Assembly (NCBI RefSeq): GCF_000344685.1
Contig: NW_006920412.1
Location: forward strand, 1,033,705 to 1,097,704
Reading direction: 5' to 3'
Origin: Gloeophyllum trabeum ATCC 11539
Taxonomy: Eukaryota; Basidiomycota; Agaricomycetes; Gloeophyllales; Gloeophyllaceae
DNA: 64,000 bases
In this document: in pieces, positions 23,645 through 34,170 of the stretch
Layout: every line of letters starts with the position of its first letter
Position numbering within the stretch: position 1 is the stretch's first letter
Position numbers and translations under genes: made by a program
Notes under the pieces: model-generated
Told to the model about the DNA's origin: nothing
What the model saw: only the letters and a program-made list of their open reading frames with translations
Databases searched by the model: none

Positions 23645-25105
23645 CTAAACATACATATCGTCCCAGTCATCCGCATTTGACATTCTTCGTTTCCTCTGTG
23701 GAGATGAAGTCAAACCTTCACTGGACGGACCAGTCGTGTGATCCTCAGACGGCAGAGTCTCGGGACCAGCAGCGACTGAGCTGCCTGGCTTCTGTGACTC
23801 CAATTCCATTTCTCTGACCACGTCCCACATGTCTTCGTCATCCATGACACTGGCACCGCCCGTCTGAGCGGCCGCGGCCGTCGTGTTATCATCGGTATTC
23901 TTGATTGAAGTCGGGACGGGAGGTATCGAGGGGACACCAGCATCTTCCATCATCATCTCAGCCCACATGGCTTCATCGTCGATATCCATGTCATCCCCAG
24001 CGGTGGCTCCTTCGGTAGGCCGGTGAGTGTCTTGAGGCGCAGGCACTCGGTCAGCTTCCATCTCCTGCTCCTCGCGAATCATGGCGTCGATATCGAAGTC
24101 GTCGACGTCGGTGACTTGACCTATCGATGGTGAAGACGGCGGACGGCTAGGAGCTCGGGACCGTGCATCACTGGCACCGCCAACATCACGTCCCAGTGAC
24201 TGCCGACCGTCGGGTTTGGTTCGTTCTCCGTCATCAGCATCATCTTCGTCACTGTCAGAAACAAGGTCGATCGGGTCGTCTGGTTTCATCCCGTTGACGA
24301 GACCCTTAGCCTCGTCACGCCAGACACTCAGTGCAACCTATCAGTGCGGAGTTGATGAGAAGGCCGATGGACATCCAAGATAGGTTACTCACGTGCATTC
24401 TCTTTGAGTGACAGAGCTTCTCGACTCTGTTGACCGTATCGCGAAACTGCATTTTGGGATACATCTTGTGCGCCCAGAATTGATACAATTGGATTACTCT
24501 ATTCAAGTCTGTAGCCTTCGCAGAGCATCAGCAGAATCCATCTATTTGGACACAGTTACACCCACCTCTTGGCCCTTCCCGCGAGGTTTGAACTTCTTTG
24601 CCTCCGCTATGAGGGCAGGAAACCCATTAGGTCCTAATAGCCTTGCCTCGTCCAGTTTCGGCAGTACTTTTCGTTCCTTAGGTCCATCTTTGTTCGACTT
24701 TTTGTTCTCGTTGTTGCTGTCTGCCATATCCCTGCTCTGTTCCCTCCCGGGCGAGCTGCTGGGTAAAATAGCATGGAGGTCACCTCCTTGGCTACTTCTC
24801 GCATGACGCTGTTCCGCCTCTCTCTGCAGGGCATTCATGTCCAATGCGGGAGCCAGCGGTTGAAACGCGTTCTCATCATCGTCCAAGTTGTCGAACATCG
24901 CGTCTATGTCCGGACGGGCCGACTTCTTAGTTTGCGGCGTTCTTTTGCGTGTCTTTGGCTCATCGTCCTCCGAGTCTGACGCCAGGAAAAGTGGCCTCTC
25001 AGACCGTTCAGGCGTGTTCGATTGTGGTGCGTCAGATGCGGAAGGCCTACGGGGCGATGACGGCTCTACAGGCGCGTCCCAGATGTCGTCGAGGGTAGCC
25101 GACAT
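23645..25105 (-). CDS. CSM3: Replication fork protection factor Csm3/Swi3 (TIPIN)
   Basis: Partner of Tof1 in the fork-protection complex, stabilising stalled forks and mediating checkpoint signalling in the nucleus. Exons 25105-24566, 24515-24393 and 24337-23645 give 451 aa, all phase 0. The Swi3 domain is at about 145-235: KVLPKLDEARLLGPNGFPAL, then DLNRVIQLYQFWAHKMYPKM and FRDTVNRVEKLCHSKRMH, split by two introns. The flanks are acidic and disordered, with a basic patch TRKRTPQTKK at the N-terminus and an acidic C-terminal half (DDMDIDDEAMWAEMM) ending in RKRRMSNADDWDD. It is longer than yeast Csm3 because of the C-terminal tail. Two ACGCGT words lie within 45 bp upstream of the start. Confidence 0.9.
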
Positions 25106-25119
25106 GGTGGCGGGTATGG

Positions 25120-25146
25120 ACGCGTTATTTGCCTCTGTTTACGCGT
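25120..25146. promoter_or_regulatory. Paired ACGCGT (MCB-like) boxes upstream of CSM3
   Basis: ACGCGT occurs at 25120-25125 and 25141-25146, 15 and 36 bp upstream of the CSM3 start. In ascomycetes MBF binds this word to drive G1/S genes, including replication-fork factors. The position so close to the ATG implies either a very short leader or a site inside the leader. Function inferred. Confidence 0.45.
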
Positions 25147-25348
25147 TTAGTACCCTTCACCGGATTGGGCAATCAAACAGGGACTCCAAGAACTTGCTCC
25201 TCTGGACTGCTGCCATGCTCAGCCGCCGCATAATTCGATTTTTCGAGTTTCCCTGCAGAGCCCCTTCCAAGATATAACACGAGGGATGCTTCCAGCTATT
25301 ATTACTTTTCCAGAGGAGGTTGTCACGCTGGAGAGATATAATTTAAAT

Positions 25349-26122
25349 TTACTGTCCCACAACGGAATTGGATACTGGATGACGAGAATGATGATCGCTA
25401 CAGGACGTAGAATCTGCACGGACATCACGAAGGCCATTATAGGGTTGGGTCTGGATATGCGACAGCCGAATCACTGTATCTGCTGCTTCATTCAGGAAAT
25501 GAAAGGAAGGTCTCAGCCGCGAACCCCGTAGGCTGTAGCTGCTCGTCGATCTTTGACGCATGTCGACTGTGAAAATCTGACCGGGCTCCGTAATCACCAT
25601 GGAATCCGAACCAAATCTTCTCTCCTTCCCTTCGTCCCCGGCCTCATTGAGTAGCCTTTCTATCTCTCCTCCAGGCTCGACATGAGGTATAGTCTCCCAC
25701 TGCGGTCCTAAGGCGCGCAAGTGGTCCATTGCCGCCCATAACCAGTGGTGACAGCGCCAAGAACTGTTCTCTTGCACGAGGACTACATGCTCGACTTCCC
25801 GCGCAATCCGCAAAGCTTGCTGCTGGAATTCACATCCCGGCAGCTTCGCCACAAGCACTCTAGCAACAATGTTTTCGACTTGGGTCGATTTCACCCATCC
25901 ATGTTCGTAGCGCCAGAAAGGCCTGCCGTCTTTGCCAATCGTAGCATGTGGCGCAAAGGAATTGGTGGCGTGATATCTGTACGCGTCCTTTGTATTAGGA
26001 TCAGGGCTCTCGTGCTTGGGCACCAGGAGTAAGCCGACGTGATAACCGGGACGACCAGCGCCCCGATATTGCAGGGCTACGTAGAGCCGAGATTTATTTC
26101 TCTCTTTCATTCCGACACGCAT
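25349..26122 (-). CDS. Hypothetical protein, single exon
   Basis: Not recognised. The open frame continues upstream to about 26170 without an ATG, so I take the first in-frame ATG at 26122, giving 257 aa (MRVGMKERNKSRLYVALQYR). A missing 5' exon is possible. The protein is compact and mixed alpha/beta in composition, with motifs KDGRPFWRYEHGWV and RCHHWLWAAMDHLRALG that look like a folded domain. It has no signal peptide or membrane helix. The last 60 residues are Ser/Arg-rich and may be disordered. Codon use looks like that of neighbouring genes. Confidence 0.6.
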   Translation of the reverse strand: MRVGMKERNKSRLYVALQYRGAGRPGYHVGLLLVPKHESPDPNTKDAYRYHATNSFAPHATIGKDGRPFWRYEHGWVKSTQVENIVARVLVAKLPGCEFQQQALRIAREVEHVVLVQENSSWRCHHWLWAAMDHLRALGPQWETIPHVEPGGEIERLLNEAGDEGKERRFGSDSMVITEPGQIFTVDMRQRSTSSYSLRGSRLRPSFHFLNEAADTVIRLSHIQTQPYNGLRDVRADSTSCSDHHSRHPVSNSVVGQ

Positions 26123-26630
26123 CGTCTGCACGATTGTGTTGCCTCTTCCTTCGGCTTCGATCAAAGCCACACTGGGGTTGTGCGGCGTACCCTGCCGGGC
26201 TTACAATGAATGAAGTGCTGCCCATATCTCTAGCTAGATTAGACATACTCTTTTGGTGGTATATTCCCTGCAGTCAGGCAGAGTAGGGGATGAAGGATTT
26301 ATCGGTAGAGGTATGGATCTGGGCCGTCCGGCCAGATTGGCCAACAAATATCAATGGGCAAGCTGGGGGCTGTATGCTTTTGTTCTTTCTGAGCGGCTTC
26401 AATGTGGTGAAAACAACATCTCTGTTTGCAACACGGTCTATGCACCGCGAGCAAGCAGCTGGGGAGTGGTCGGTCAACAGCAGACACAGCTACGGCTGTG
26501 CTCATTGGCTAATGGGAACCCTAGGCCGACCCGCGGTTTGCCGCGGCTTCTTCCTCCAGCTCCAAAAGTAGCTTGTGGTTCCAAGGTCCTCCTTCAACGA
26601 GGAGGAATTTGTGGATCTGTCAGTGTCAAG
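26123..26630. other. Divergent intergenic region hypothetical / NTM1
   Basis: About 500 bases between head-to-head genes. Open frames on both strands here overlap each other and show no family resemblance. Confidence 0.4.
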
Positions 26631-27800
26631 ATGGCCAAGCAAGCAGAACCCGATGTTGAAGCTGGAATCAATTATTGGAGTACGCAATCCGCCGACTACG
26701 ACGGTGTTTTAGGTGAGCTTCATTGACAGGGCTCGCCCATAAACGAAAACAAAGCACTACTCTGATGGGGGATGCACGATGATGTATAGGTGGTTTTGGA
26801 ACTGGGGTATATCATTCCCGTATTCAAGTTCCCTTTCTCTGGCTGATGCGTTACCAAGAGCCTCCCGAGAATAGATGCACTGGGGTCCCGTCAATTCGCC
26901 CTCTACCTCATGCCCGAACTGTGCACCGTCCCATCTGCTCTCCGGCCTCTGCGCAGCCAGCCTACTGATCAACGTACGCGGGCGCTGGATGTCGGGGCAG
27001 GGGTCGGCCGCGTGACCTGCGACGTCCTGCTTCACCTATTTTCGGATGTCGTCCTCGTAGAGCCGGTCGAGAGCTTCGTGCTCGAAGCTGTGGCGCGAGG
27101 ACGCCGCTCCGAACAGGATGTCCCGGCAGTCGCAGAGGACGCAAATGCAGACCCTATAGCACCTTGGAAAGGCATCAAGGAAAAAACGAGGAGCGTCACC
27201 TTTATCCAAGGCACCCTCCAGTCGCTCGAGCCTTCCCATCCTGCAGCATCAGGAAAAGTGCTGGGACGGATAGGTTACCAACCGACCTCCTCAGAGCTCT
27301 CGAAAAATCTTTCCGACCCGACGGCGGGTGATATTGACTCGGGCTTCGACGTGATCTGGTGCCAGTGGTGTCTGGGACATCTCACAGACCCGGACTTGGT
27401 GTTATTCCTGAGGCGCTGTCGAGTGGCTCTCCGCGATCCGACCGCTGCATATATCATAGTCAAAGAGAACACCTGTTCTGACTCGCCCGATGGGGGACCG
27501 CGGAGCCACCTTGATGAAGAGGATTCCAGCCTTACAAGGTTAGTGTCTGTCTAATTTCTCCACCGCATCCATCGTCAAAGAAGGATCTGAAAACCTATAC
27601 TTGGGTACGCATTCATAACTATATTCAGATCGGACATGGCCTTCAAGCAAGTGTTCCGGGAGGCTGGTCTCAGTATAGTACACGAACAGGTGCAGGACGG
27701 ATTCCCACCCGGGCTGTACGTAGTGAAAATGTCAGTTGCACAGCTTATAGTACAAATTGCAACTCTCTTGACACAGACACTCAGGTATGCTCTTCATTGA
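26631..27800 (+). CDS. NTM1: Alpha-N-terminal protein methyltransferase 1
   Basis: SAM-dependent enzyme that methylates the N-terminus of proteins starting Xaa-Pro-Lys/Arg, such as ribosomal proteins (Tae1 in yeast). Exons 26631-26712, 26790-26806, 26859-27538, 27629-27730 and 27785-27800 give 298 aa. INYWSTQSADYDGVLGG is the family N-terminus. The 17-nt exon 26790-26806 supplies GGFGTG, completing VLGGFG. SAM motif I is ALDVGAGVGRVT, then DVIWCQWCLGHLTD, IIVKENTC and the C-terminal LYVVKMYALH. The final exon is only 16 nt and supplies that end. There is an insertion of about 40 residues after motif II (SEQDVPAVAEDANADP). Introns are 77, 52, 90 and 54 nt. Confidence 0.9.
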
Positions 27801-28088
27801 CGAAGCGACCGTTCCGTAGCTTGTTTGTGGGATCGCGGTCTCTATACCCTCAAGGAAGAATTCGGGCTGGATCAGCGCTCACAATCGCAGCAGCGACCGC
27901 AGGTGTCAATCCGTCAGATAGTCGCATAGAGATTCGAAGTAATAATACAATGGTCCGAAATACCACACAGCACCAGTCTCCACCGCACTACGAGAAGCAC
28001 ATAGACTAAGACTAAAAAGACAAGGTCAAGATATTCAACCAAGCGAAAGCGAACGAGCGGCAGCAACGATTACGCGGGAACAAGAAAA

Positions 28089-29303
28089 TCATGATGTCAG
28101 CCTCGCCTTCGCAAGGCCCTGTGTTCGCCTCTTGCGCTCCTCGCTAGCGATCGTGGCATCAGCGAGACTGTGCCTCCGCCTCTCCTCCTTGGGCTCGACG
28201 CGCTCCCTCAGAGAAGGGAACGTACCGGTGACGACGCTCTCCAGCTGCGGCCAGATTTCGTCGGACGTCTCCCCTCGCAGAGTGACGAGTTTTGTTGCGC
28301 TGGACGGTTTAGACGCAAAGTACGCTAGTAATGGGGACGTTGATTCGTAGAATTGCTTCAGGCGACGGGCAAAAATTTCCTGACAAGGCTGTCAGTATAA
28401 GTACATGCATATACTTGAGCAACTTACGGGATTATCGTCAGGTCGTTTGGTGAGAGGTTCACCAGTGACGTCGTCAAAACCTTCGACCTTCGGTCGGTTA
28501 TAAGACATGTTGTACACACGCCCGGACGGCAGGTGGATCCATCGATCCGAAATCCGACTGAGGATAACCTCGTCGGGCACATCGAGGTTGACGATCAAGG
28601 TAAGAGGGGTCCCTCGGGTACTGCGACATCATTGTTCAATCCGATCGTCGCAATCCAGGTAGCGCATAAACTCACTGCAACGCCTCATCCAGCATTTCTC
28701 CCTGGGGAAGAGTTCTGGGGAACCCATCTAATATCCAGTGCTACACATGGCTGTCAGACAAGGCAAGAAGATCCGGTATTGGCACCGACAACATACTTTA
28801 TTACGGAGTTGATCTAATTTGGACGAGACAATCTTCAGCATGATATCATCCGAGACGAGGCCCCCGCTCGCGACGATGCTCTCAGCCGTCCTCCCGACTT
28901 CGGTCCTGGAAGCTACAGGTCAGACTGCAGCTCCCAGATCTCCCCAGAGCATCGCGCACCTTTCTGCAATCTGCTGGCGCAATAGATCCCCTGCAGACAA
29001 GGACGTGATATCGTACTTCTTGACCAATCGTCCAGACAGCGTCCCTTTCCCTGCGCCGGGCTTCCCGAACATCAACATCCGCAAGAACTTGCCGTCCCCA
29101 TGGTCGGACGCGACCGACTGCTCTACCGTCCTCTTAGCAGACCCAAGGTTGTTCAGGAGGAAAGGCAGAGCCGTCTGGCTCGTCGACGAGTTCCCGAACG
29201 CGCGCGAGCGCTTTCGCAGAGGGGTTGAACCCAGGGGCACCCTAGAGGGCCCCGAGGCAGAGACCGGAGCACTCCATAACGCACGCCGGCAGAGGGAGGA
29301 CAT
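28089..29303 (-). CDS. ADK2: Adenylate kinase, mitochondrial type (GTP:AMP)
   Basis: Phosphoryl transfer between nucleoside triphosphate and AMP. Exons 29303-28960, 28905-28797, 28740-28676, 28620-28428 and 28379-28089 give 333 aa. A basic Ser/Arg-rich N-terminus of about 70 residues looks like a mitochondrial presequence. The P-loop is GKPGAGKGT, then SLSAGDLLRQQ, LDGFPRTLPQ (AMP site), and the LID region RWIHLPSGRVYNMSYNRPKV followed by GEPLTKRPDD. The LID has no zinc cysteines, as in Adk2/AK3 enzymes. The C-terminal tail is charged (RVEPKEERRRHS) and longer than usual. GTP preference is inferred from the AK3-like class. Confidence 0.9.
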
Positions 29304-29769
29304 GCACGTCGCAAAGGAGGAAATCGGGAGGGGAAGCCTGAACCGACCGATGCCCGCTCTTATAGTCCGATCTTTTCAAATATATGTCGTACTATGCTGC
29401 GAGATCACCGAGTCAGCTCTGAATCGCGCAACATAGCCAGAGTCTAGACGGCCGCTTGTCTCACCTTTTCTGACGCTGCGCCGTCCTCACTGGCTGCTGC
29501 TGCCTGCACCCTGGTACGACGACGACGCGGCAAGAGCAGAGGGCTGCCTGACGAGGCCAGACGGCAGCGAAGAGGACAGGATCAGTTGACGTCTGCCGTC
29601 CCCAAATTCTTGCATGAAGGCTATCTTTGGGTCACGCGCCGGGCTTAGGGCGCTTTTGGTGGGGCCCCGGCTTCAGTACGCTGTGCCTTAAACCCGCTCT
29701 CAAATACGGGACGGCCGCATCGTCCCCTAACGCCTAAGTCTGGGAACATATCTAACATTGCACTGCGCC
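29304..29769. other. Intergenic between COQ11-like and ADK2
   Basis: About 465 bases between tandem leftward genes. GC-rich, with several direct CGACGACG words near 29517-29527. No gene seen. Confidence 0.4.
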
Positions 29770-31080
29770 CTACACACGCTGCTCTACAGTAGCGGAAGGC
29801 TGCTCATGGCCGTCTGCCCCTTTCTGCGACCACCCGATGAGCTCGCGCATCTGTTGCACGCCGTACGCGCCCCGGACGTCACTCCTCGCATTGTCAGCTG
29901 CGATAACGACGGCCTCAGCTACGTGCTCGACATGGATCGGCGGTATCGTCATCGCGTTTGCGATGGACTCAAGAGGCGAAGGCGCGACGCCTTGCGGGGC
30001 AGGGGTGGGTTGAGGCAGGAGGGGTCCCACGGAGCGCAGGATGGCTGACGGAGTCGGAAGGGTCGGTGGGACCTTTGCATGGAGTGTGGCAGATAAATCC
30101 AGGAGGGCGGCGAGAGGGGAGATGAGAGGCCGCAGGTGCGCGTGGTATACGAGACCTGCACGTCGAGAAAGGTAAGGAAACATGACGAGGAATCTGCGAT
30201 ATGTAAATGCATACTCGGTCTTATGTATACGGCTCGGAAATCCGGTCGGGTAGAGACCATCTGCTCGATGTACATCTCCGCTTCCCGCTTCGTCTCGATA
30301 TACCGCGAAGGGATCCACGGTCGGAGGACATCCTCAGCAGAGAGGTACACGAACGCCCGAGGCCCGTTCAACTGTACCTCAGGCTGCGCAGACAGAAAAG
30401 CCTCGCAGACCCGCAGAGCTGCAACGCGCGTCAGTCCTCACAAGCATGATAACAAACTGCCGAGCGCACCAGCATCCCGATTCAAAGTCTCATAACTCCC
30501 CGGCCTCCCCTCGCCACTCTCCAGCGGATTCCCGCCCCCACCAAAGCCCAACCTCCTCGCAAAACTCCCCGCAAGGCCCAACACGCTCCCCTCGCGCACC
30601 GCGCTCTTGTACGACGTATCCTCCAGCAGCGTCCCCAGCGTATGCACAACGGCTGAGACGCCCGGCAGTATATGCGCGTACGTCTCCGGGCTCAGCGCGT
30701 CGCCCTTTTGCCAGTCTACCTGCGTGAGCGCGGGCATGTCAGCATGAGGAGATGGGATGCAAGTGAGCGGAACGCTGATACTGCACTTTGGATGCCCAGG
30801 CCGGGGTGTGGCCTTTAGGCGTGCGGTAAGGTCTCCCCGACGAGCTGAGGTAGGCAGTATGAAGGGGTACAAGTCAGCTATGAATGAATGTGCAGTCCAG
30901 AACTTCATTCCATACCTTACGCTCGTGACCTGCAGGCCTCGAGCCAAAGCGGCTTTGCATACCGCAGAACCTGCATGAACGTCGAACGCTTAGCGCGCTG
31001 CATACTACAGCTACAACGGAATACTTACCTATGAATCCGTTTCCACCTACCACCAAGATCTTTTGGATAGCTTGCTGCAT
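29770..31080 (-). CDS. COQ11: Atypical SDR, Coq11-like
   Basis: NAD(P)-binding Rossmann protein of the atypical SDR type related to yeast Coq11 (YLR290C) and to the complex I NDUFA9-like family, which act with the coenzyme Q biosynthetic complex at the mitochondrial inner membrane. Exons 31080-31029, 30970-30916, 30844-30787, 30719-30470, 30418-30215 and 30155-29770 give 334 aa. Evidence: KILVVGGNGFIGSAVC cofactor loop at the N-terminus, SSSGRPYRTPKG, VDWQKGDALSPETY, a VVHTLGTLLED segment, YIETKREAEMYI (catalytic-type Tyr/Lys region) and RPSLVYHAHLRPL. There is no obvious cleavable presequence before the Rossmann fold. The donor at 30786 is weak but is required for KVDWQKGD. Confidence 0.84.
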
Positions 31081-31555
31081 GGTGGTTACTGACCAGCAAG
31101 TGCAAATGGATATTACAACAACGTCAACGCTGTCATGATCAGGATTGCCATACAGTCAACTTCAATGCGTCACCGCAATCACGCAGATTATATACATTCC
31201 TCTTGCGCATAATCGCATTGCCAGAGTCCGTCAAGTTTAGCTAGCTACACCAGGGGACTAAAATGCACGCAATATACATAGAAAAAAAGAACTGCCAATG
31301 AGCCCAAGAAAAAACAACACTAACGCGGTGCAGAAGACTAAAAAGGACATCGTACAGGGCGTAAACACAGCGGGCGAGGATATTAATCACGTAGAGGAGT
31401 TTCCCGCCACCAGGGTCGTTAATCTCGTCAGATGATCTTCACTGCCGTTGCTTCGACGCCACCAGACATCCCGGACGGAGCCCGGCCCCATATCAACAAA
31501 CAAAGAACAGCAAATCAATGCATTGCAAGAAGAGAAAAGCGAGTCCGATGGGGGT
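31081..31555. other. Intergenic, 3' of the DPBB gene and 5' of the COQ11-like gene
   Basis: About 475 bases, AT-rich with A runs near 31281-31314. Holds the DPBB gene's 3' region and the promoter of the COQ11-like gene. No gene seen. Confidence 0.4.
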
Positions 31556-32689
31556 TTAGAGGAACTTCCACTCAACTGTTGAGTCGTGCAGTCAGCTTCA
31601 TCCAAGAGAGATCAGATATATATACTAACTTGCAACCATTCCCTCAGCCTCCGTGGCGATCGAAGTGAAAGCGCCGTAAGACAAATCGATGGAGTTCGAA
31701 TTCGTGCAGGTGGGGCAGTCATCAGCAATGGTGACAGTGACGGACTTGCCGTTAGCAGGGTTGGTGATCAGAACCTGCTTGCCGCAGAGGGAAGATTGGC
31801 CGCTGGCGTTGCCATAGCGGTCCTGGTCTATTGAGCGAATGAAGTTGAGCAAATGAAGTTCTCATCAATAAGGGCAAGTGTTCGTACCGATAGCTGCGAT
31901 CAAGTCGTTGTCCGAGTGAACAGTGCCACAAGCACCTGCAACACCGTTCTGGTAGAAGAATGTGGCACTTGGGGGCACAAGTCAGCGCATATATTGACTT
32001 AAGACGCGCAAGACTTACAATCCACCGCTGATGAGATCACCGCCGGAGGAAGCAGGAGAGCTCGGGCTTGGAGCAGGAGCAGCTGAGGACGTCGGCGAGG
32101 GCTCTGGGGTAGAAGACGGCACCTCCGACGTAGTAGGAGCAGGAGTAGAAGAGGAGGATGAAGTGTCGGGGGCAGGCGCAACGTTCACAGGCGCAGGAGT
32201 AGCTGATGCAGCGGGAGCAGAGGTAGAAGCGGGAGCCTCAGTGGATGAGGGAGCCTCAGTGGACGAGGGGGCAGCAGCGGATGAGGACTCCTCATCGTCG
32301 CAGTCATCATCATCTCCGTCGTCAGTGGAGGTGGGCTCAGCAGCGCTGGCAGAGGCGGAAGCAGACGCCGACGGGGTGCACTGTGCCGGGCGAGAGGACA
32401 AGCTCTCGGTAGCCTAAAAATTGAACAAAGTTACCAAACTGGGCGCTGATCGAAAATCCATCATATCAAAAGGCTAACTTACAAGGAGAGGATGGCAGCA
32501 CTGGTCGAAGAAGGGCTGACCGTGCTGGTTCTGGCAGCCAAGAGCAAGGTACCGGGTGTGGTACGTCTGGTAAGGCTCGAGGTAGTCAGTTGCCCATCCA
32601 GGAGGAGGCTCCTTGCGGGGAACAACGTAACCAGCAACGCTGGATGCGGCAACGAGTGCGACGGAAGCAGAGGCGATGAGCTTGAACAT
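31556..32689 (-). CDS. Secreted RlpA-like double-psi beta-barrel protein
   Basis: Small secreted protein of the expansin/barwin-like DPBB group. Exons 32689-32483, 32413-32019, 31967-31888, 31827-31630 and 31575-31556 give 299 aa. The signal peptide is at 1-20 (FKLIASASVALVAASSVAGY). A short Cys-containing region (GCQNQHGQPFFDQCCHPLL) follows. A Ser/Thr/Pro/Ala linker of about 110 residues is interrupted by an acidic cluster (DDGDDDDCDDEE). The DPBB core has ATFFYQNGVAGACGTVHSDN, CGKQVLITN, DDCPTC, SIDLSYGAF and a terminal IEWKFL supplied by a 20-nt last exon. It probably acts in the wall or extracellular space. Related proteins bind polysaccharide or inhibit proteases without known catalysis. 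A TATA-like TATTTAAG at 32768-32775 lies about 80 bp upstream. Confidence 0.87.
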
Positions 32690-34170
32690 TGCGATTGATG
32701 CTAAGTGAAAAGACAGGTCCTTGGGTTTGAAGGGAGTGACGGCTGAAGGTGAGCCAAGAGAGGGTGGTATTTAAGAGAGAGGGACTGCAAAGCAGCGAGG
32801 TGCTAGAGCGAAGGCAAATGAGAGTCAGCACACGTTAATGCACACGTCTATCGACGACAAAGAGACCGAAATGCTACTGACCGACCAAGGAACGCGAGGA
32901 GACGGTGCGGGAGCAAGGAGGTGGGGAATAAGTGAATACGTTCTGGCCGCGGTGCCTCATTTTATAAGCCCCGCCTTTGCAACGGACGTTCCCACGCCGG
33001 GCGTCATCAACCCCCGAAAACATATTGTTCTTCCTTTTCGACGCTCCATCCTCATTTTCTTCCCTAAACGTTACTGCGCATTGCCTTTGCTGGGGGGCCG
33101 TTACGCGGTTTGGCACCCTCTATGCCATTCGTGCCGTCGAAACGTCCATTCCAGTCCTCGAAGCAATATTAATGTCGCCGTTGCTCTGTCTTCTACCGCT
33201 GCGGGTTTGACTGGTTGACATGTACTCTATCAACAAATATAGCGCTACGTTGCACAACATGCTGCTGATCACTTCCTCGCATCAAGGTGTATGATCCCTC
33301 ATGACCCCCGTCCAGAGTTGAGCAAATGCTCTCAACTCGGTCTTGTTCCATATCCTGCGGTGTACTCCGGGCAGCCAAGCCGGAGGGATCATCTCAGAGA
33401 TGGGTGAGTACGGATGAGCCTGTGCCGCAAGAGCTGCCTTGACAACTCACCCTGAAGCCCTCGGTGTCTCAGTCGCCGAGAACACGAGAGGAACAAAAAC
33501 TGATTGACCTCATCGTTGCTATAATATGCATTTGCAACTGCTTGTAGCAACTTTCGACCGCCAAAGGATTTTTCTCTCTGACCAGCCGCATGCATCGGAC
33601 GAACACAGATTTGTACGTCCGTGTCCAACAGGGTCACTTCTCTGAGGGAGAAGCTGGCGTCAACACGGTGAATGCTCCTAACCGAAGCTTCCTCTTGTCC
33701 GAAAGCCCAATGAAAGCGTAAGTCAACTGTAAGTCAACGGGAGCCTGTGTCGCGCTGGTACGGCACGCTAAGTAAAAGTTCATGGTTTCCGACGTGCCCA
33801 AGCGGGCCCTGCGTAGTGATGTCGGCCAGTACAGGTTCCGTCGATATTCCTCCATCGCCGGGCCAAGCTGCCCGCCTCCATTGAGATGCTACAGGCTGTT
33901 CATCATTTCCCGTTGATGTGTAGGTCCTCAGTACTAAGTCGCAGCTGCAGGGGTTCTGCCTCTTAGATATCAGCTAGTGCGGGAGAACGTTGTGTCGACA
34001 AGAATGTGACTTTATAGAATCATACAGCCTGAGCTGAAGAATGCGTTGTCCAATGAGCGCCCTGGTAAGTACTGCATTCGGCAATTGCCTAAGTGCACAG
34101 CCCAAGGATTACAGCATGAACCAATAGGTACAGCACGTCACACCCGTAGTAAATCTCTCAAACTCCCAGT
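32690..34170. other. Long interval without a supported gene
   Basis: About 1.5 kb between the DPBB gene (-) and SCAMP (+), both of which need promoters here. Two overlapping leftward frames at 33855-33634 and 33637-33389 look mildly coding but do not join with standard splice sites and match nothing I know. Confidence 0.45.

Noticed and set aside
33389..33855. Leftward gene made from the frames at 33855-33634 and 33637-33389
   Set aside because: No standard intron joins them, the products match no family I know, and start and end are arbitrary. Kept only as a question in the findings.
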